A stretch of DNA of 42,565 nucleotides, taken from positions 1 through 42,565 of the forward strand of contig JACPZA010000006.1 in NCBI GenBank assembly GCA_016195715.1, given 5' to 3'. Of this stretch, positions 8,250 through 16,825 are shown piece by piece. Both the position numbers and the translations under genes were made by a program. Numbering within the stretch: position 1 is the stretch's first letter; every line of letters begins with the position of its first letter. The notes under the pieces are model-generated. The model was given only the letters and a program-made list of their open reading frames with translations. It searched no databases and was not told the DNA's origin. The stretch is from Candidatus Daviesbacteria bacterium (lineage in GTDB: Bacteria; Patescibacteriota; Microgenomatia; Daviesbacterales; UBA10151).

Positions 8250-9485
8250 ATGTACAAGCCCAGTGGCTTTCGCTCCTCGTTTAGAGGAGCATCACAAAAT
8301 AATAGATTCTCTAAAAGACCATTTCGCAGTGGGGGCTTTAACAACCCTAATAGATTTTCTAATAGGAAAAAAGTAAGCGCGCTAGCTAATAACCCATCTT
8401 TATTTATTAAAAAAGCTCAGGAAAATTTTAATCCGGCAACCTATTCTGCTCATAACTCTTTTGCAGATTTTGCTATTTCTGAACCACTTAAAGCAAATAT
8501 TTTAAACAAAAACTTCACTATCCCTACACCAATTCAGGATCAAGCTATTCAACCTATTTTAGATGGTCGAGATTTAATTGGACTGGCTAATACAGGGACA
8601 GGTAAAACTGGAGCTTTTTTAATTCCTTTAATTGATAAAATCTTTCAAAATAGGCAAAAAAAAGCTTTAATTATTGTTCCAACCAGAGAACTAGCTGTTC
8701 AAATTAATGAAGAATTAAGAAGTTTTTCTTATGGCATGAAGATTTATTCAGCTTTAGTTATAGGTGGAGCAAATATTAGGCGTCAGATGCATGAAGTCAG
8801 AAGAAATCCCCATTTTGTAATTGGAACACCTGGCAGATTAAAAGATTTAATTCAGAAAAAAATATTATTTTTAGAGGATTTTTCTATTTTTGTTTTGGAT
8901 GAGGTTGACTTAATGGTGGATATTGGTTTTATTCACGATGTTAAGTTTTTTATCTCACTTTTACCAAAAGTTCGCCAATCTTTATTTTTCTCAGCCACAA
9001 TCTCTCCAAAGGTTAAAGAAATTTTAAATGCATTTGTAAATAACCCAATTACAGTTTCAGTTAAAAAACAAGATACAGCGGAAAATGTTGATCAAGATGT
9101 TGTAAAGGTTATAAATAAAGATAAAAAAGTTGATCAACTACATGATTTATTAATTAAAGATGGCTTTAGAAAAGTGTTAATTTTTGGTCGAACTAAACAT
9201 GGTATTGAAAAATTAAATAGAGAATTAGAATTTAGAGGCTTTAAAGTTGGAGCTATTCATGGGAATAAAACTCAGGGCCAAAGACAAAGAACGCTCCAAA
9301 GCTTTAAAAAAGATGAGATTCAAATTTTACTTGCAACTGATGTTGCCTCCCGCGGCTTAGATATTGAAAATGTTACTCATGTTATAAATTATGAAATTCC
9401 AGAAACTTTTGATGATTATATTCATAGAATTGGTAGAACTGGTAGGGCTAACAAAAAGGGTATCGCACTAACTTTTATAGATTAA
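8250..9485 (+). CDS. DEAD-box RNA helicase
   Basis: FTIPTPIQDQAIQPILDGRDLIGLANTGTGKTGAF; PTRELAVQI; VLDEVDLMVD; FFSATIS; ATDVASRGLDI; HRIGRTGRA. Confidence 0.96.
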   Translation: MYKPSGFRSSFRGASQNNRFSKRPFRSGGFNNPNRFSNRKKVSALANNPSLFIKKAQENFNPATYSAHNSFADFAISEPLKANILNKNFTIPTPIQDQAIQPILDGRDLIGLANTGTGKTGAFLIPLIDKIFQNRQKKALIIVPTRELAVQINEELRSFSYGMKIYSALVIGGANIRRQMHEVRRNPHFVIGTPGRLKDLIQKKILFLEDFSIFVLDEVDLMVDIGFIHDVKFFISLLPKVRQSLFFSATISPKVKEILNAFVNNPITVSVKKQDTAENVDQDVVKVINKDKKVDQLHDLLIKDGFRKVLIFGRTKHGIEKLNRELEFRGFKVGAIHGNKTQGQRQRTLQSFKKDEIQILLATDVASRGLDIENVTHVINYEIPETFDDYIHRIGRTGRANKKGIALTFID

Positions 9486-9497
9486 TAAATTTTTCAA

Positions 9498-9523
9498 AGG
9501 GCAGAACTAATTTATCCTGCCCT
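9498..9523. terminator. Terminator-like hairpin between convergent genes
   Basis: AGGGCAG-aactaatttatc-CTGCCCT perfect 7-bp arms. Confidence 0.6.
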
Positions 9524-9552
9524 ACTTTTCTCCATACTCTATCTTAGTTTAG

Positions 9553-10212
9553 CTAATCTTCGCTAGATTCATCAGCAACCATTTGATTAAATAATTCTAA
9601 TTGTAACTTTTTGATTCTAGGACTTCTTTCTTTCTCTATCACTGCTCTCCACTCACTAATATGCTTTGTTCTCTCCCTTGTTGTCCAATTTATGAACTCG
9701 CTAATATCAAAAGGCGTAGTGGTTAATCTCTCTGCTAATTTTTCATCTGGTTCAACCAGTTCATCCTGTAGGATTTCCTGTAAAGACTCCGCCCCTACTA
9801 CTTTTGTACTAAAATCTATCAACCCTAGCTCCTCCAAATCCGCTACTGAAGAATGGGAAGCTGCTTCTCTTAGTAATTTCACGCTTCGATCTGCAACTTT
9901 TCTGGATCGACTCCATACAGCAATTCCCAAATCTGTTAAACCTAAGAAATGAGTAGCTTCTGCAAATTGGAAACTATTTGGTCTTATTAACCCTCGCGCT
10001 TTATCCAACAGGCCATGAGTAAATCCGAGTAAAGGTTCCCGTGTAATTGGATCTGCTGATGATACGAGTAACCTAAAAGTCCCTACCCCTAACTGTAGGT
10101 AATGCAAACCCGGGTGTGGTAAAACATTTTCTCTTTCCTGAATAATTCTTGCTCCTTTAGACAACATAGCTAGATGTCTTGGAAATTCTTCAGGCAATAA
10201 TTCTCTACTCAT
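9553..10212 (-). CDS. Hypothetical protein (219 aa), coupled to the HicA-like fusion gene
   Basis: Start overlaps the upstream stop (ATGA); no recognised family. Confidence 0.7.
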   Translation of the reverse strand: MSRELLPEEFPRHLAMLSKGARIIQERENVLPHPGLHYLQLGVGTFRLLVSSADPITREPLLGFTHGLLDKARGLIRPNSFQFAEATHFLGLTDLGIAVWSRSRKVADRSVKLLREAASHSSVADLEELGLIDFSTKVVGAESLQEILQDELVEPDEKLAERLTTTPFDISEFINWTTRERTKHISEWRAVIEKERSPRIKKLQLELFNQMVADESSED

Positions 10213-10724
10213 ATATTTACACCTCCTCTCAAAACTAAACTTCTATTTATTGAATTATTAAGTATCCAATTTATTAAAGACCTTGTTACACCAGGCGACA
10301 AATCACCCGGATGGTCTGGCAAAGGTCTGCTGGAGCCATCCGGAGCCTCAATATGGAGGGGGTGTCTACCATTTCTCCTGGTGATATCTAAACCTTGTGA
10401 TCTAGCAAATTGCTGCATCCAACGAGATGTAGTTACTCTTGGAATAACAGGAACTCTTCTTGTTTCCTTTTCTAACTCCTTACTTGAATCTGTTTCACTA
10501 GCTTGCAGAAAAGGACAGGTTTTACAGGATTCATTAATCAATAAATCCATTTTGTTAATTTCTTCAGTGACTAAAATATCGATGCCAGATCCCAGCATAG
10601 ATTCCAAATCACCTCTATCTTGCCGTAAAACTCTAATTGTTTCTCCTCTTGGACAACAAAATTTGGTGTTTTCTAAATTAGTAACTACACAATTTTCAAA
10701 ATTATTCATTTTATCTCCTTGCAT
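10209..10724 (-). CDS. Cys-rich N-terminal region fused to a HicA/YcfA-like domain
   Basis: C-term RVTTSRWMQQFARSQGLDITRRNGRHPLHIEAPDGSSRPLPDHPGDLSPGVTRSLINWIL matches the HicA pattern (G-x-H ... P.HPG.L..G..RSI); N-term CCPRGE and SCKTCPF motifs. Confidence 0.62.
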   Translation of the reverse strand: MQGDKMNNFENCVVTNLENTKFCCPRGETIRVLRQDRGDLESMLGSGIDILVTEEINKMDLLINESCKTCPFLQASETDSSKELEKETRRVPVIPRVTTSRWMQQFARSQGLDITRRNGRHPLHIEAPDGSSRPLPDHPGDLSPGVTRSLINWILNNSINRSLVLRGGVNI

Positions 10725-10762
10725 ATAGTTTTATTTATAAGCTAATATATTAAACAATACAC

Positions 10763-10791
10763 TTGACAAAATGTAAAATTTGTGATATATT
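10763..10791 (+). promoter_or_regulatory. Consensus sigma70-type promoter of the 10836 gene
   Basis: TTGACA (10763-10768), 17-nt spacer, TATATT (10786-10791). Confidence 0.75.
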
Positions 10792-10800
10792 ATTACTTGC

Positions 10801-10820
10801 TGTAATAAAGTGTAATAAAT
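10801..10820 (+). repeat. 10-bp tandem direct repeat TGTAATAAAG/TGTAATAAAT in the 5' leader
   Basis: Directly readable between the -10 box and the ATG at 10836. Confidence 0.7.
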
Positions 10821-10835
10821 AATACAAACTAAAAT

Positions 10836-11456
10836 ATGAGAAAAATACCAGATATTGTTAGAGAAATAATTGAAAAAGACGAAAATGCCTATGAATCTCT
10901 TAGGCGAGATATCTTAAATATCAGTTCCTATACTAAACAAATTCATGCTGAAGTTGACCAAATTACCCTTAAAGAAATTAAACATGGAACTATAGTTGCA
11001 GCTCTTGCAAGATTAGGCAAAAACTTACAAAAATTACCTGTTTCTTCTAAGCCAAAAATTAAAATAAGCAATCTAAGCGTTATAAGTGATCTTTCACTGA
11101 TAACCTATGAAAAAAATCCCAGTTCTTTAGCCAAAATAGCTGACTTAAATTTTAGTGATGTTTTCTCTATATCAGATGCTTTAAATGAAATCACTATTAT
11201 TGGAAATGATCAAACAGTTAATAACCTAAAAAAGAAATTTAAAAGTAACTCTAAATCTTTTGCCTCAAACTTAGTTGCCATAACATTAAAACTTTCTGAA
11301 GAAATTAAAACTCTTGATGTTTATACACTATTAAATTCTTTAAAAAATAAGCAAATCAACATTTTAGAAATCCTTCGCTCAAGTAATGAGATTTCTTTTG
11401 TTATAGAAAAAGATAGCCTAGATCAAGCAGTTAAATCTTTCAATGATTATTTTTAA
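10836..11456 (+). CDS. Conserved-looking hypothetical protein, possibly with ACT-like regulatory regions
   Basis: IPDIVREIIEKDENAYESLRRDILNISSYTKQIHAEVDQITLKEIKHGTIVAALARL; C-terminal EISFVIEKDSLDQAVKSFNDYF is aspartate-kinase/ACT-like. Confidence 0.55.
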   Translation: MRKIPDIVREIIEKDENAYESLRRDILNISSYTKQIHAEVDQITLKEIKHGTIVAALARLGKNLQKLPVSSKPKIKISNLSVISDLSLITYEKNPSSLAKIADLNFSDVFSISDALNEITIIGNDQTVNNLKKKFKSNSKSFASNLVAITLKLSEEIKTLDVYTLLNSLKNKQINILEILRSSNEISFVIEKDSLDQAVKSFNDYF

Positions 11457-11465
11457 GTGGTATTA

Positions 11466-11500
11466 AGGAGGCAAATAAGTATAAACCCTACCTGCCTCCT
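11466..11500. terminator. Bidirectional terminator-like hairpin
   Basis: AGGAGGCA ... TGCCTCCT perfect 8-bp arms between convergent genes. Confidence 0.6.
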
Positions 11501-11511
11501 AACTCTAAATT

Positions 11512-12003
11512 TTATTGAACAGTTAAGGTTCCCACCATACCCATTGCTCTGTGATTTCCTATAGAACAATAATACTCAAAAGTTCCAGTTTTACTTGCAG
11601 TGAATTCTACACTAGCATCTTGACCACCAGAAATAGTATCAGTTTTGACATTAAACTCATCAATCACAAAATCATGAACCCCAGCACTATTTTTAAAAGT
11701 AATTTTGACTTTATCACCTTTGTTAATAGTTAAAGTTGAGGGTTCAAATTTAAAATTAGAACCAGTCACAATTAACTGCTTAACTTGAGAATTAGCATTT
11801 GGACTCTCCTCTGCTGACATTGATGAATCAGAGCTTGGTGAAGAGCTGGCTTGATTATCAGTTGGACTGCTTTGAGTTATTTGTTGATCAGAAGTTGAAT
11901 TACTACTTGGCAGGCTAGATCTGGAATAAAACACTACCCCAACAATGACAATTAATAAAATCACTCCTAAAATTATTATTTGATTTTTATTGATACAAAT
12001 CAC
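11512..12003 (-). CDS. Membrane-anchored cupredoxin (plastocyanin/azurin-like)
   Basis: N-terminal TM, Ser-rich linker, FEPSTLTINKGDKVKITFKNSAGVHDFVIDEF...GTFEYYCSIGNHRAMGMVGTLTV (His, Cys, His, Met ligands). Confidence 0.9.
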   Translation of the reverse strand: MICINKNQIIILGVILLIVIVGVVFYSRSSLPSSNSTSDQQITQSSPTDNQASSSPSSDSSMSAEESPNANSQVKQLIVTGSNFKFEPSTLTINKGDKVKITFKNSAGVHDFVIDEFNVKTDTISGGQDASVEFTASKTGTFEYYCSIGNHRAMGMVGTLTVQ

Positions 12004-12056
12004 CTCCTTTAGTCCACCAAAGCTTTATGCGAAGAGGACTTTTTATTTTTCCAATC

Positions 12057-12509
12057 CTATTGAGCTGCTGCACTTGGGCTGGCACTACCACCAAATCTAC
12101 CAAACATTGGGTTTAGCTGGATATTTTGCGCAGTCACACTCCCATCTGAATTTGCAGTTCCAAATACCGCTACCATCTCTCCAGTTGTTAGATCACTAAT
12201 TTGTGCAGTTTGAGCTTTATTAATCTGAGTATTTCCAGAAAGCAAAACGATCTTTGTGCTTCCATCCATCAACTTGACTGTAATACTTTTATCATCTACA
12301 CTAATGATTTGTCCAGCTACTGGTCTGTTACCAGCAAACCTTCCCTGGCCACCAAGTCTGCTTCCTCCTCCTTGTCTAAATTGTCCAGTTGTTCCATTTG
12401 CCCCAGGTTGCATTTTTTGGTATTGCATGCCTCCAAAAAAAGCTGCTGCTCCAACTACAATTGCCACAACAATTGTCATTAACATCGGGTTTTTCATTTT
12501 ATTTTTCAC
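12057..12509 (-). CDS. DUF5666-like secreted/membrane protein
   Basis: AGQIISVDDKSITVKLMDGSTKIVLLSGNTQINKAQTAQISDLTTGEMVAVFGTANSDGSVTAQNIQL. Confidence 0.6.
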   Translation of the reverse strand: MKNKMKNPMLMTIVVAIVVGAAAFFGGMQYQKMQPGANGTTGQFRQGGGSRLGGQGRFAGNRPVAGQIISVDDKSITVKLMDGSTKIVLLSGNTQINKAQTAQISDLTTGEMVAVFGTANSDGSVTAQNIQLNPMFGRFGGSASPSAAAQ

Positions 12510-12521
12510 CTCCTTTAAAAA

Positions 12522-13742
12522 TTACTCGTATCTTAAAGCTTCTATTGGTTGTAAATTGGCTGCTCTTCTGGCTGGATACCAACCAAATAAAATTCCTATT
12601 CCAGCTGATACTAAAGTTGCTAATAAAATTGACTGAAGAGATAATACAAATGGAGAGTTAGTTAAATTAGAGATAATAAAGGAAGCTAAAATTCCCAGCA
12701 CCATCCCAATAATTCCTCCTACAAAAGTTAAAATAATCGCCTCTATTAAAAATTGAGTGATGATAATTCTTTTTTTAGCGCCCAAAGCTTTTCTTAAACC
12801 AATCTCTCTAGTGCGCTCTGTCACAGTTACTAACATAATATTCATAATTCCAATTCCCCCAACTAAAAGTGAAATGGCAGCAATTCCAGAAAGCAATGTT
12901 GTAAAAGTTCCAGTTGCAGAGGCAGCTGTATTTAAAATATCTTGTTGAGAAAAAATAGAAAAATCAGCTTGAGTTGGGTCTTTTAATTTGTGCCTTGAAA
13001 GTAGTAAATAACCTACTTCATTTTGAGCATCAGTCATAACATCTGCAGACTTTGCCTCCAGTGCAATTGATCCTAAATAATCTGCTCCAAATAATTGTTT
13101 TTGTGCAGTTGATAGAGGTACGAATACTAAATCATCTTGATTTTGAAAACCAGTCCCTCCTTTAGAAACTGTTTCTCCAATAATGGTAAAGGTTTGACCA
13201 CTGATTCTAATTGTTTGACCTATTGGATCTGAATTATCAAACAGATCAGAGACAACTTGAGGACCAACCACTGCTACTTTAGTCATCCCATCAACATCTT
13301 TTTGAGTGATAAATGCTCCCTGGCCAATACTGGCTTTATGAACCTGCAAATAAGTTGGTGTTGCTCCAATGACTTGGGTATTAGTATTATTTTTGCCAGT
13401 TGTGACTTGAGTTCTTCTGGAAAATTCTGGAGAGACATTAGTAATTGTAGTGATTTGAGAAGAACTTTGAATTGCTTTAGCATCATCTAAAGTTAAAGTT
13501 GTTCCACCACCAGCTGCACCTCTAACTCCACCTGAATTTTGAGCACCTGGAATAACAGTTAATAAATTTGAACCCAAAGCTTGGATCTGATTTTGAACAG
13601 ATTGCTCTGTTGCTTGACCTAAAGAAATTAAAGCAATTACACTACCAATCCCTATTACAATCCCCAAAGCTGCCAGTCCTGTTCTTAACTTATTAATAGT
13701 TAATGTTCCAAAGCTTTCTGTAATAATTTCTGTATATTCCAA
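12522..13742 (-). CDS. MacB-like ABC transporter permease
   Basis: LRTGLAALGIVIGIGSVIALISLGQ; GIMNIMLVTVTERTREIGLRKALGAKKRII; GWYPARRAANLQPIEALRYE. Confidence 0.92.
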   Translation of the reverse strand: MEYTEIITESFGTLTINKLRTGLAALGIVIGIGSVIALISLGQATEQSVQNQIQALGSNLLTVIPGAQNSGGVRGAAGGGTTLTLDDAKAIQSSSQITTITNVSPEFSRRTQVTTGKNNTNTQVIGATPTYLQVHKASIGQGAFITQKDVDGMTKVAVVGPQVVSDLFDNSDPIGQTIRISGQTFTIIGETVSKGGTGFQNQDDLVFVPLSTAQKQLFGADYLGSIALEAKSADVMTDAQNEVGYLLLSRHKLKDPTQADFSIFSQQDILNTAASATGTFTTLLSGIAAISLLVGGIGIMNIMLVTVTERTREIGLRKALGAKKRIIITQFLIEAIILTFVGGIIGMVLGILASFIISNLTNSPFVLSLQSILLATLVSAGIGILFGWYPARRAANLQPIEALRYE

Positions 13743-13745
13743 GTT

Positions 13746-14453
13746 TTAAAACCTCCTATTTCTTTGCTTACCATTTCTTTCATCTTCAACTATTTTTCCA
13801 TCTTTAATATGAATAATTCGCTTAGCATGAGAGGCAATATCTGGTTCATGAGTAATCATTACAATAGTGTGTCCTTCTTCATTTAAATCTTGAAAAATTT
13901 GCATAATCTCTTCTGCTTGGCTACTAGCAATGTTTCCAGTTGGCTCATCTGCTAAAAGCAAACTTGGATTCATCGCTAAACCTCTGGCAATTGCTACTCT
14001 TTGTTGCTGTCCACCGGACAATTGATTTGAAGTATGTTCTAACCTATCTCCCAAACCTACCATTTCTAAATATTTTTTAGCTCGCTCCATTCTTTCTACT
14101 TTAGAAATTCCAGCATAACTCATTGGTAAAGCCACATTTTGAAGTGCCGTTCGCCTTGGCAAGAGGTTAAAAGCTTGAAAAATAAAGCCAATTTTTCTAT
14201 TTCTGATATCTGCTAACTGATCATCAGATAATTTCTCTACCTCTTCCCCATCTAAAATATAAGAGCCAGAGCTTGGAGTGTCTAGTGCTCCGAGTAGATG
14301 CATTAAAGTTGACTTTCCAGAACCAGATGGACCCATAATTGCTACAAATTCGCCTTTGTTAATCTCAAATGAAACATTATCTAGTGCAACAGTTTCAACA
14401 CTGCCTGTTTGATAAACTTTTCTTAAATGTGACGCTTGAATTATTGTCGGCAC
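13746..14453 (-). CDS. MacB/LolD-like ABC transporter ATPase
   Basis: GPSGSGKSTLMHLLGALDTPSSG; LSGGQQQRVAIARGLAMNPSLLLADEPTGN; GTG start at 14453 preferred because the annotated ORF start overlaps the MacA-like gene. Confidence 0.93.
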   Translation of the reverse strand: MPTIIQASHLRKVYQTGSVETVALDNVSFEINKGEFVAIMGPSGSGKSTLMHLLGALDTPSSGSYILDGEEVEKLSDDQLADIRNRKIGFIFQAFNLLPRRTALQNVALPMSYAGISKVERMERAKKYLEMVGLGDRLEHTSNQLSGGQQQRVAIARGLAMNPSLLLADEPTGNIASSQAEEIMQIFQDLNEEGHTIVMITHEPDIASHAKRIIHIKDGKIVEDERNGKQRNRRF

Positions 14454-14454
14454 T

Positions 14455-15726
14455 TTATCTCCCAATAAACACTCCTCTCCCGCCTCCTCCACCACCTCTG
14501 CCACCAAAAACACTAAAGGGTGAAGTTTGGGTAGTTGATCTCCTAGAACTGATACTAGTTTGTCCAGTTACCACACTATCACCTTCATTTATTCCTGAGG
14601 TAATTTCAGTTTGAGTATCATTAGAATCCCCAATGGTGACATCAACTGAATTAACTGAGCCATTTTTTAAAACTCTAACGCTAGACCCCGACCCAGTCGG
14701 GGTTGATTGATTGTTGCTAGTTGAAACAGCAGCTGATGGCACAAGCAAAACATTATCTTTAACAGAGGTAATAATTTTGGCAGAAACTGCCATATTTGGA
14801 TAAATATTTGCTTCCCCAGAATCTAGCGAAATGGTTGCTGGATAAGTTGTTACTCCAGATGAAACAGAACCATTAGTATCAATTGTTAAAACTTTGCCAG
14901 TAAAAGTTTTGTCAGCAAAAGCATCTAAAGTTAGCGTTACTTTTTGGCCCGGAACAATATTTGGAGCATCTACTTCTGCCACATTAACAGTTGCTTGAAT
15001 TTGACCAGCGTCTAAACTAATACTGCCAAATTTTTGAGATGTATTAGTTGAAGTGCTAGAAGTTGTGGAAGGTTTAATAGAAAGTCCAGGAGTTAAAGTT
15101 AAATTATTAATAACTCCAGAGATTGGAGCAGTAATTATTGGAGATGACTCTTCATAAGATAGCCAAGCGCTAGAGACTGCAGCTTGAGATTGAGTAACTA
15201 TGGCGGTTTGATTTTTATAATCTGCTTCCGATTGTAGCCAAGAAGCATTTTCTTCTATATAAGTTGGGTCATCACTTTTTAAGTTTCGAGCCACTGCATC
15301 ATTGATTAGTTTTTGGTTAGCAGTAAATTCTGCTGCTTGCAGCGAGTTAAATTTAGCATTAGCTGAATCTAGCGAAGTTTTGGCTTGTAAGTAAGAAGAC
15401 CAAGCACTAGCTTGTTTGGCTTGAGAATCTAAATCTAGTGTTAAATCTGCAATTTTTTGTCCTTGAGTGACACTATCTCCATTTTTAACATAAACTTGAC
15501 TCACTAAACCTGTAGCATTAGTAGTAATAGAAACAGAATTTCCCAAAGTAATTGTTCCAGACGCAGAAACAGTTTTAACCAACGTGCCTTTTTCCGCTTG
15601 AGTAGTTTGATAAGTAGGTTGAGTGGATTTATTAAAAAATTGTTTATATCCAAAATAGCCAGCAACTAAAAGAATCACAATAACTATAGCAATTCTTAAT
15701 TTGTTCCCAAATAGTTTTTTTAGCAT
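14455..15726 (-). CDS. MacA/HlyD-like membrane fusion protein
   Basis: N-terminal TM, GTLVKTVSASGTITLGNSVSITTNATGLVSQVYVKNGDSVTQGQKIADL; Gly-rich C terminus. Confidence 0.88.
   Translation of the reverse strand: MLKKLFGNKLRIAIVIVILLVAGYFGYKQFFNKSTQPTYQTTQAEKGTLVKTVSASGTITLGNSVSITTNATGLVSQVYVKNGDSVTQGQKIADLTLDLDSQAKQASAWSSYLQAKTSLDSANAKFNSLQAAEFTANQKLINDAVARNLKSDDPTYIEENASWLQSEADYKNQTAIVTQSQAAVSSAWLSYEESSPIITAPISGVINNLTLTPGLSIKPSTTSSTSTNTSQKFGSISLDAGQIQATVNVAEVDAPNIVPGQKVTLTLDAFADKTFTGKVLTIDTNGSVSSGVTTYPATISLDSGEANIYPNMAVSAKIITSVKDNVLLVPSAAVSTSNNQSTPTGSGSSVRVLKNGSVNSVDVTIGDSNDTQTEITSGINEGDSVVTGQTSISSRRSTTQTSPFSVFGGRGGGGGGRGVFIGR
14685..14703. repeat. GC-rich palindrome inside the MacA/HlyD-like gene
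   Basis: ACCCCGAC-CCA-GTCGGGGT, perfect 8-bp arms, encoding TPTGSGSS in frame. Confidence 0.7.
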
Positions 15727-15772
15727 AACTACTGAAGAATTTTATAGGTTAAAGCTGAGAAAAAGCTTAAGA

Positions 15773-16825
15773 CTAACCTAATGGCAGTTGTATATAAAAA
15801 GTTGTTTCCTTCCCCAGAGTGCTTTCCACCTTAATAGTTCCTTTATGTTTTTCTATGATTTGTTTAGCAATAGATAAACCTAAACCATAACCTGGAGTAT
15901 TATTTTTAGTTCTAGATCTATCAGCTCTATAAAACCTATCAAATAAATGGGGAATATCTTTTTGATCTATCCCTATCCCCTGATCTTTTACCACTATCTG
16001 TATAGAGTGATCTATTTTTTTAGCGCTGAGTTTAATTAACTTATTTTTTGGGGAATATTTAATGGCATTATCAAGTAAAATTACAAACACTTCAGACAGA
16101 CTTTGTTTATCAGCTTTTAATTTTATATCTTGAAAGTGAGTTTCAATATTAATATTTTTTTGCTTGGCTAATTTGTTAACTTTTTTGACTGCTTCCTCTA
16201 AAACTTCTTTTAGTGATACATCTTCAGTAAATTTAACATTGCCATTTTGTTTTTGATACTGAGTCAACTTTATTAAATTATCAGATAGAATCTGCAAATT
16301 ATTTACTTCCTCTAAATTACTCTCTAATAATTTTTTAGCATTTTCCAGCTTCAAATTTTTATCTCTTAAATTAACTTCTATCTCTGATCTTAAAGAAGTT
16401 AGTGGAGTTCTTAGTTCATGTGAAGAGTCAGTGATAAATCTGTTTTGCTCATCTAACATCTCTTTAATAGGTTTTAAAGTTCTACCAGCCAAAAAATATC
16501 CAGCCAATGCAGAAATTATTAAAATACTTAAATTAATAACTCCTAAACTTAAAGCAATCCGCGCTTCTGCATCATCAATTGACTGTAAATTAAATGTATC
16601 TGGATTGATCCTAACTCTTGGCCCATCTGGAAAGCTCAAAAAAAACTCCTCTGGATGTTCTAATCTATAAGCTTGAATATGTCTAATTCTTTCCAATTCT
16701 TTGGTTGATGCTTTATAAAAAGCTACACTAAATAAAATACTAATTAAAGCAATAATTAAAATATAAAAAGCAGTTAATTTAAGCCTGGCTTTGGTAAATT
16801 CGCCAAGCTTGATATTAAACTTCAT
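15773..16825 (-). CDS. Sensor histidine kinase
   Basis: Two TM segments; FITDSSHELRTPLTSLRSEIE; LLDNAIKYSP; DQGIGIDQKDIPHLFDRFYRADRSR; GYGLGLSIAKQI. Confidence 0.95.
   Translation of the reverse strand: MKFNIKLGEFTKARLKLTAFYILIIALISILFSVAFYKASTKELERIRHIQAYRLEHPEEFFLSFPDGPRVRINPDTFNLQSIDDAEARIALSLGVINLSILIISALAGYFLAGRTLKPIKEMLDEQNRFITDSSHELRTPLTSLRSEIEVNLRDKNLKLENAKKLLESNLEEVNNLQILSDNLIKLTQYQKQNGNVKFTEDVSLKEVLEEAVKKVNKLAKQKNINIETHFQDIKLKADKQSLSEVFVILLDNAIKYSPKNKLIKLSAKKIDHSIQIVVKDQGIGIDQKDIPHLFDRFYRADRSRTKNNTPGYGLGLSIAKQIIEKHKGTIKVESTLGKETTFYIQLPLG

Noticed and set aside
8185-8376. 63-aa ORF overlapping the helicase start
   Set aside because: Out of frame with the helicase and covering the leader hairpins; could be a leader peptide, but nothing supports translation.
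12201-12661. Several plus-strand ORFs (93, 126, 90 aa)
   Set aside because: Antisense to the DUF5666-like gene and MacB permease; no family signature.
13283-13486. 67-aa minus-strand ORF
   Set aside because: Out-of-frame ORF fully inside the MacB permease gene.
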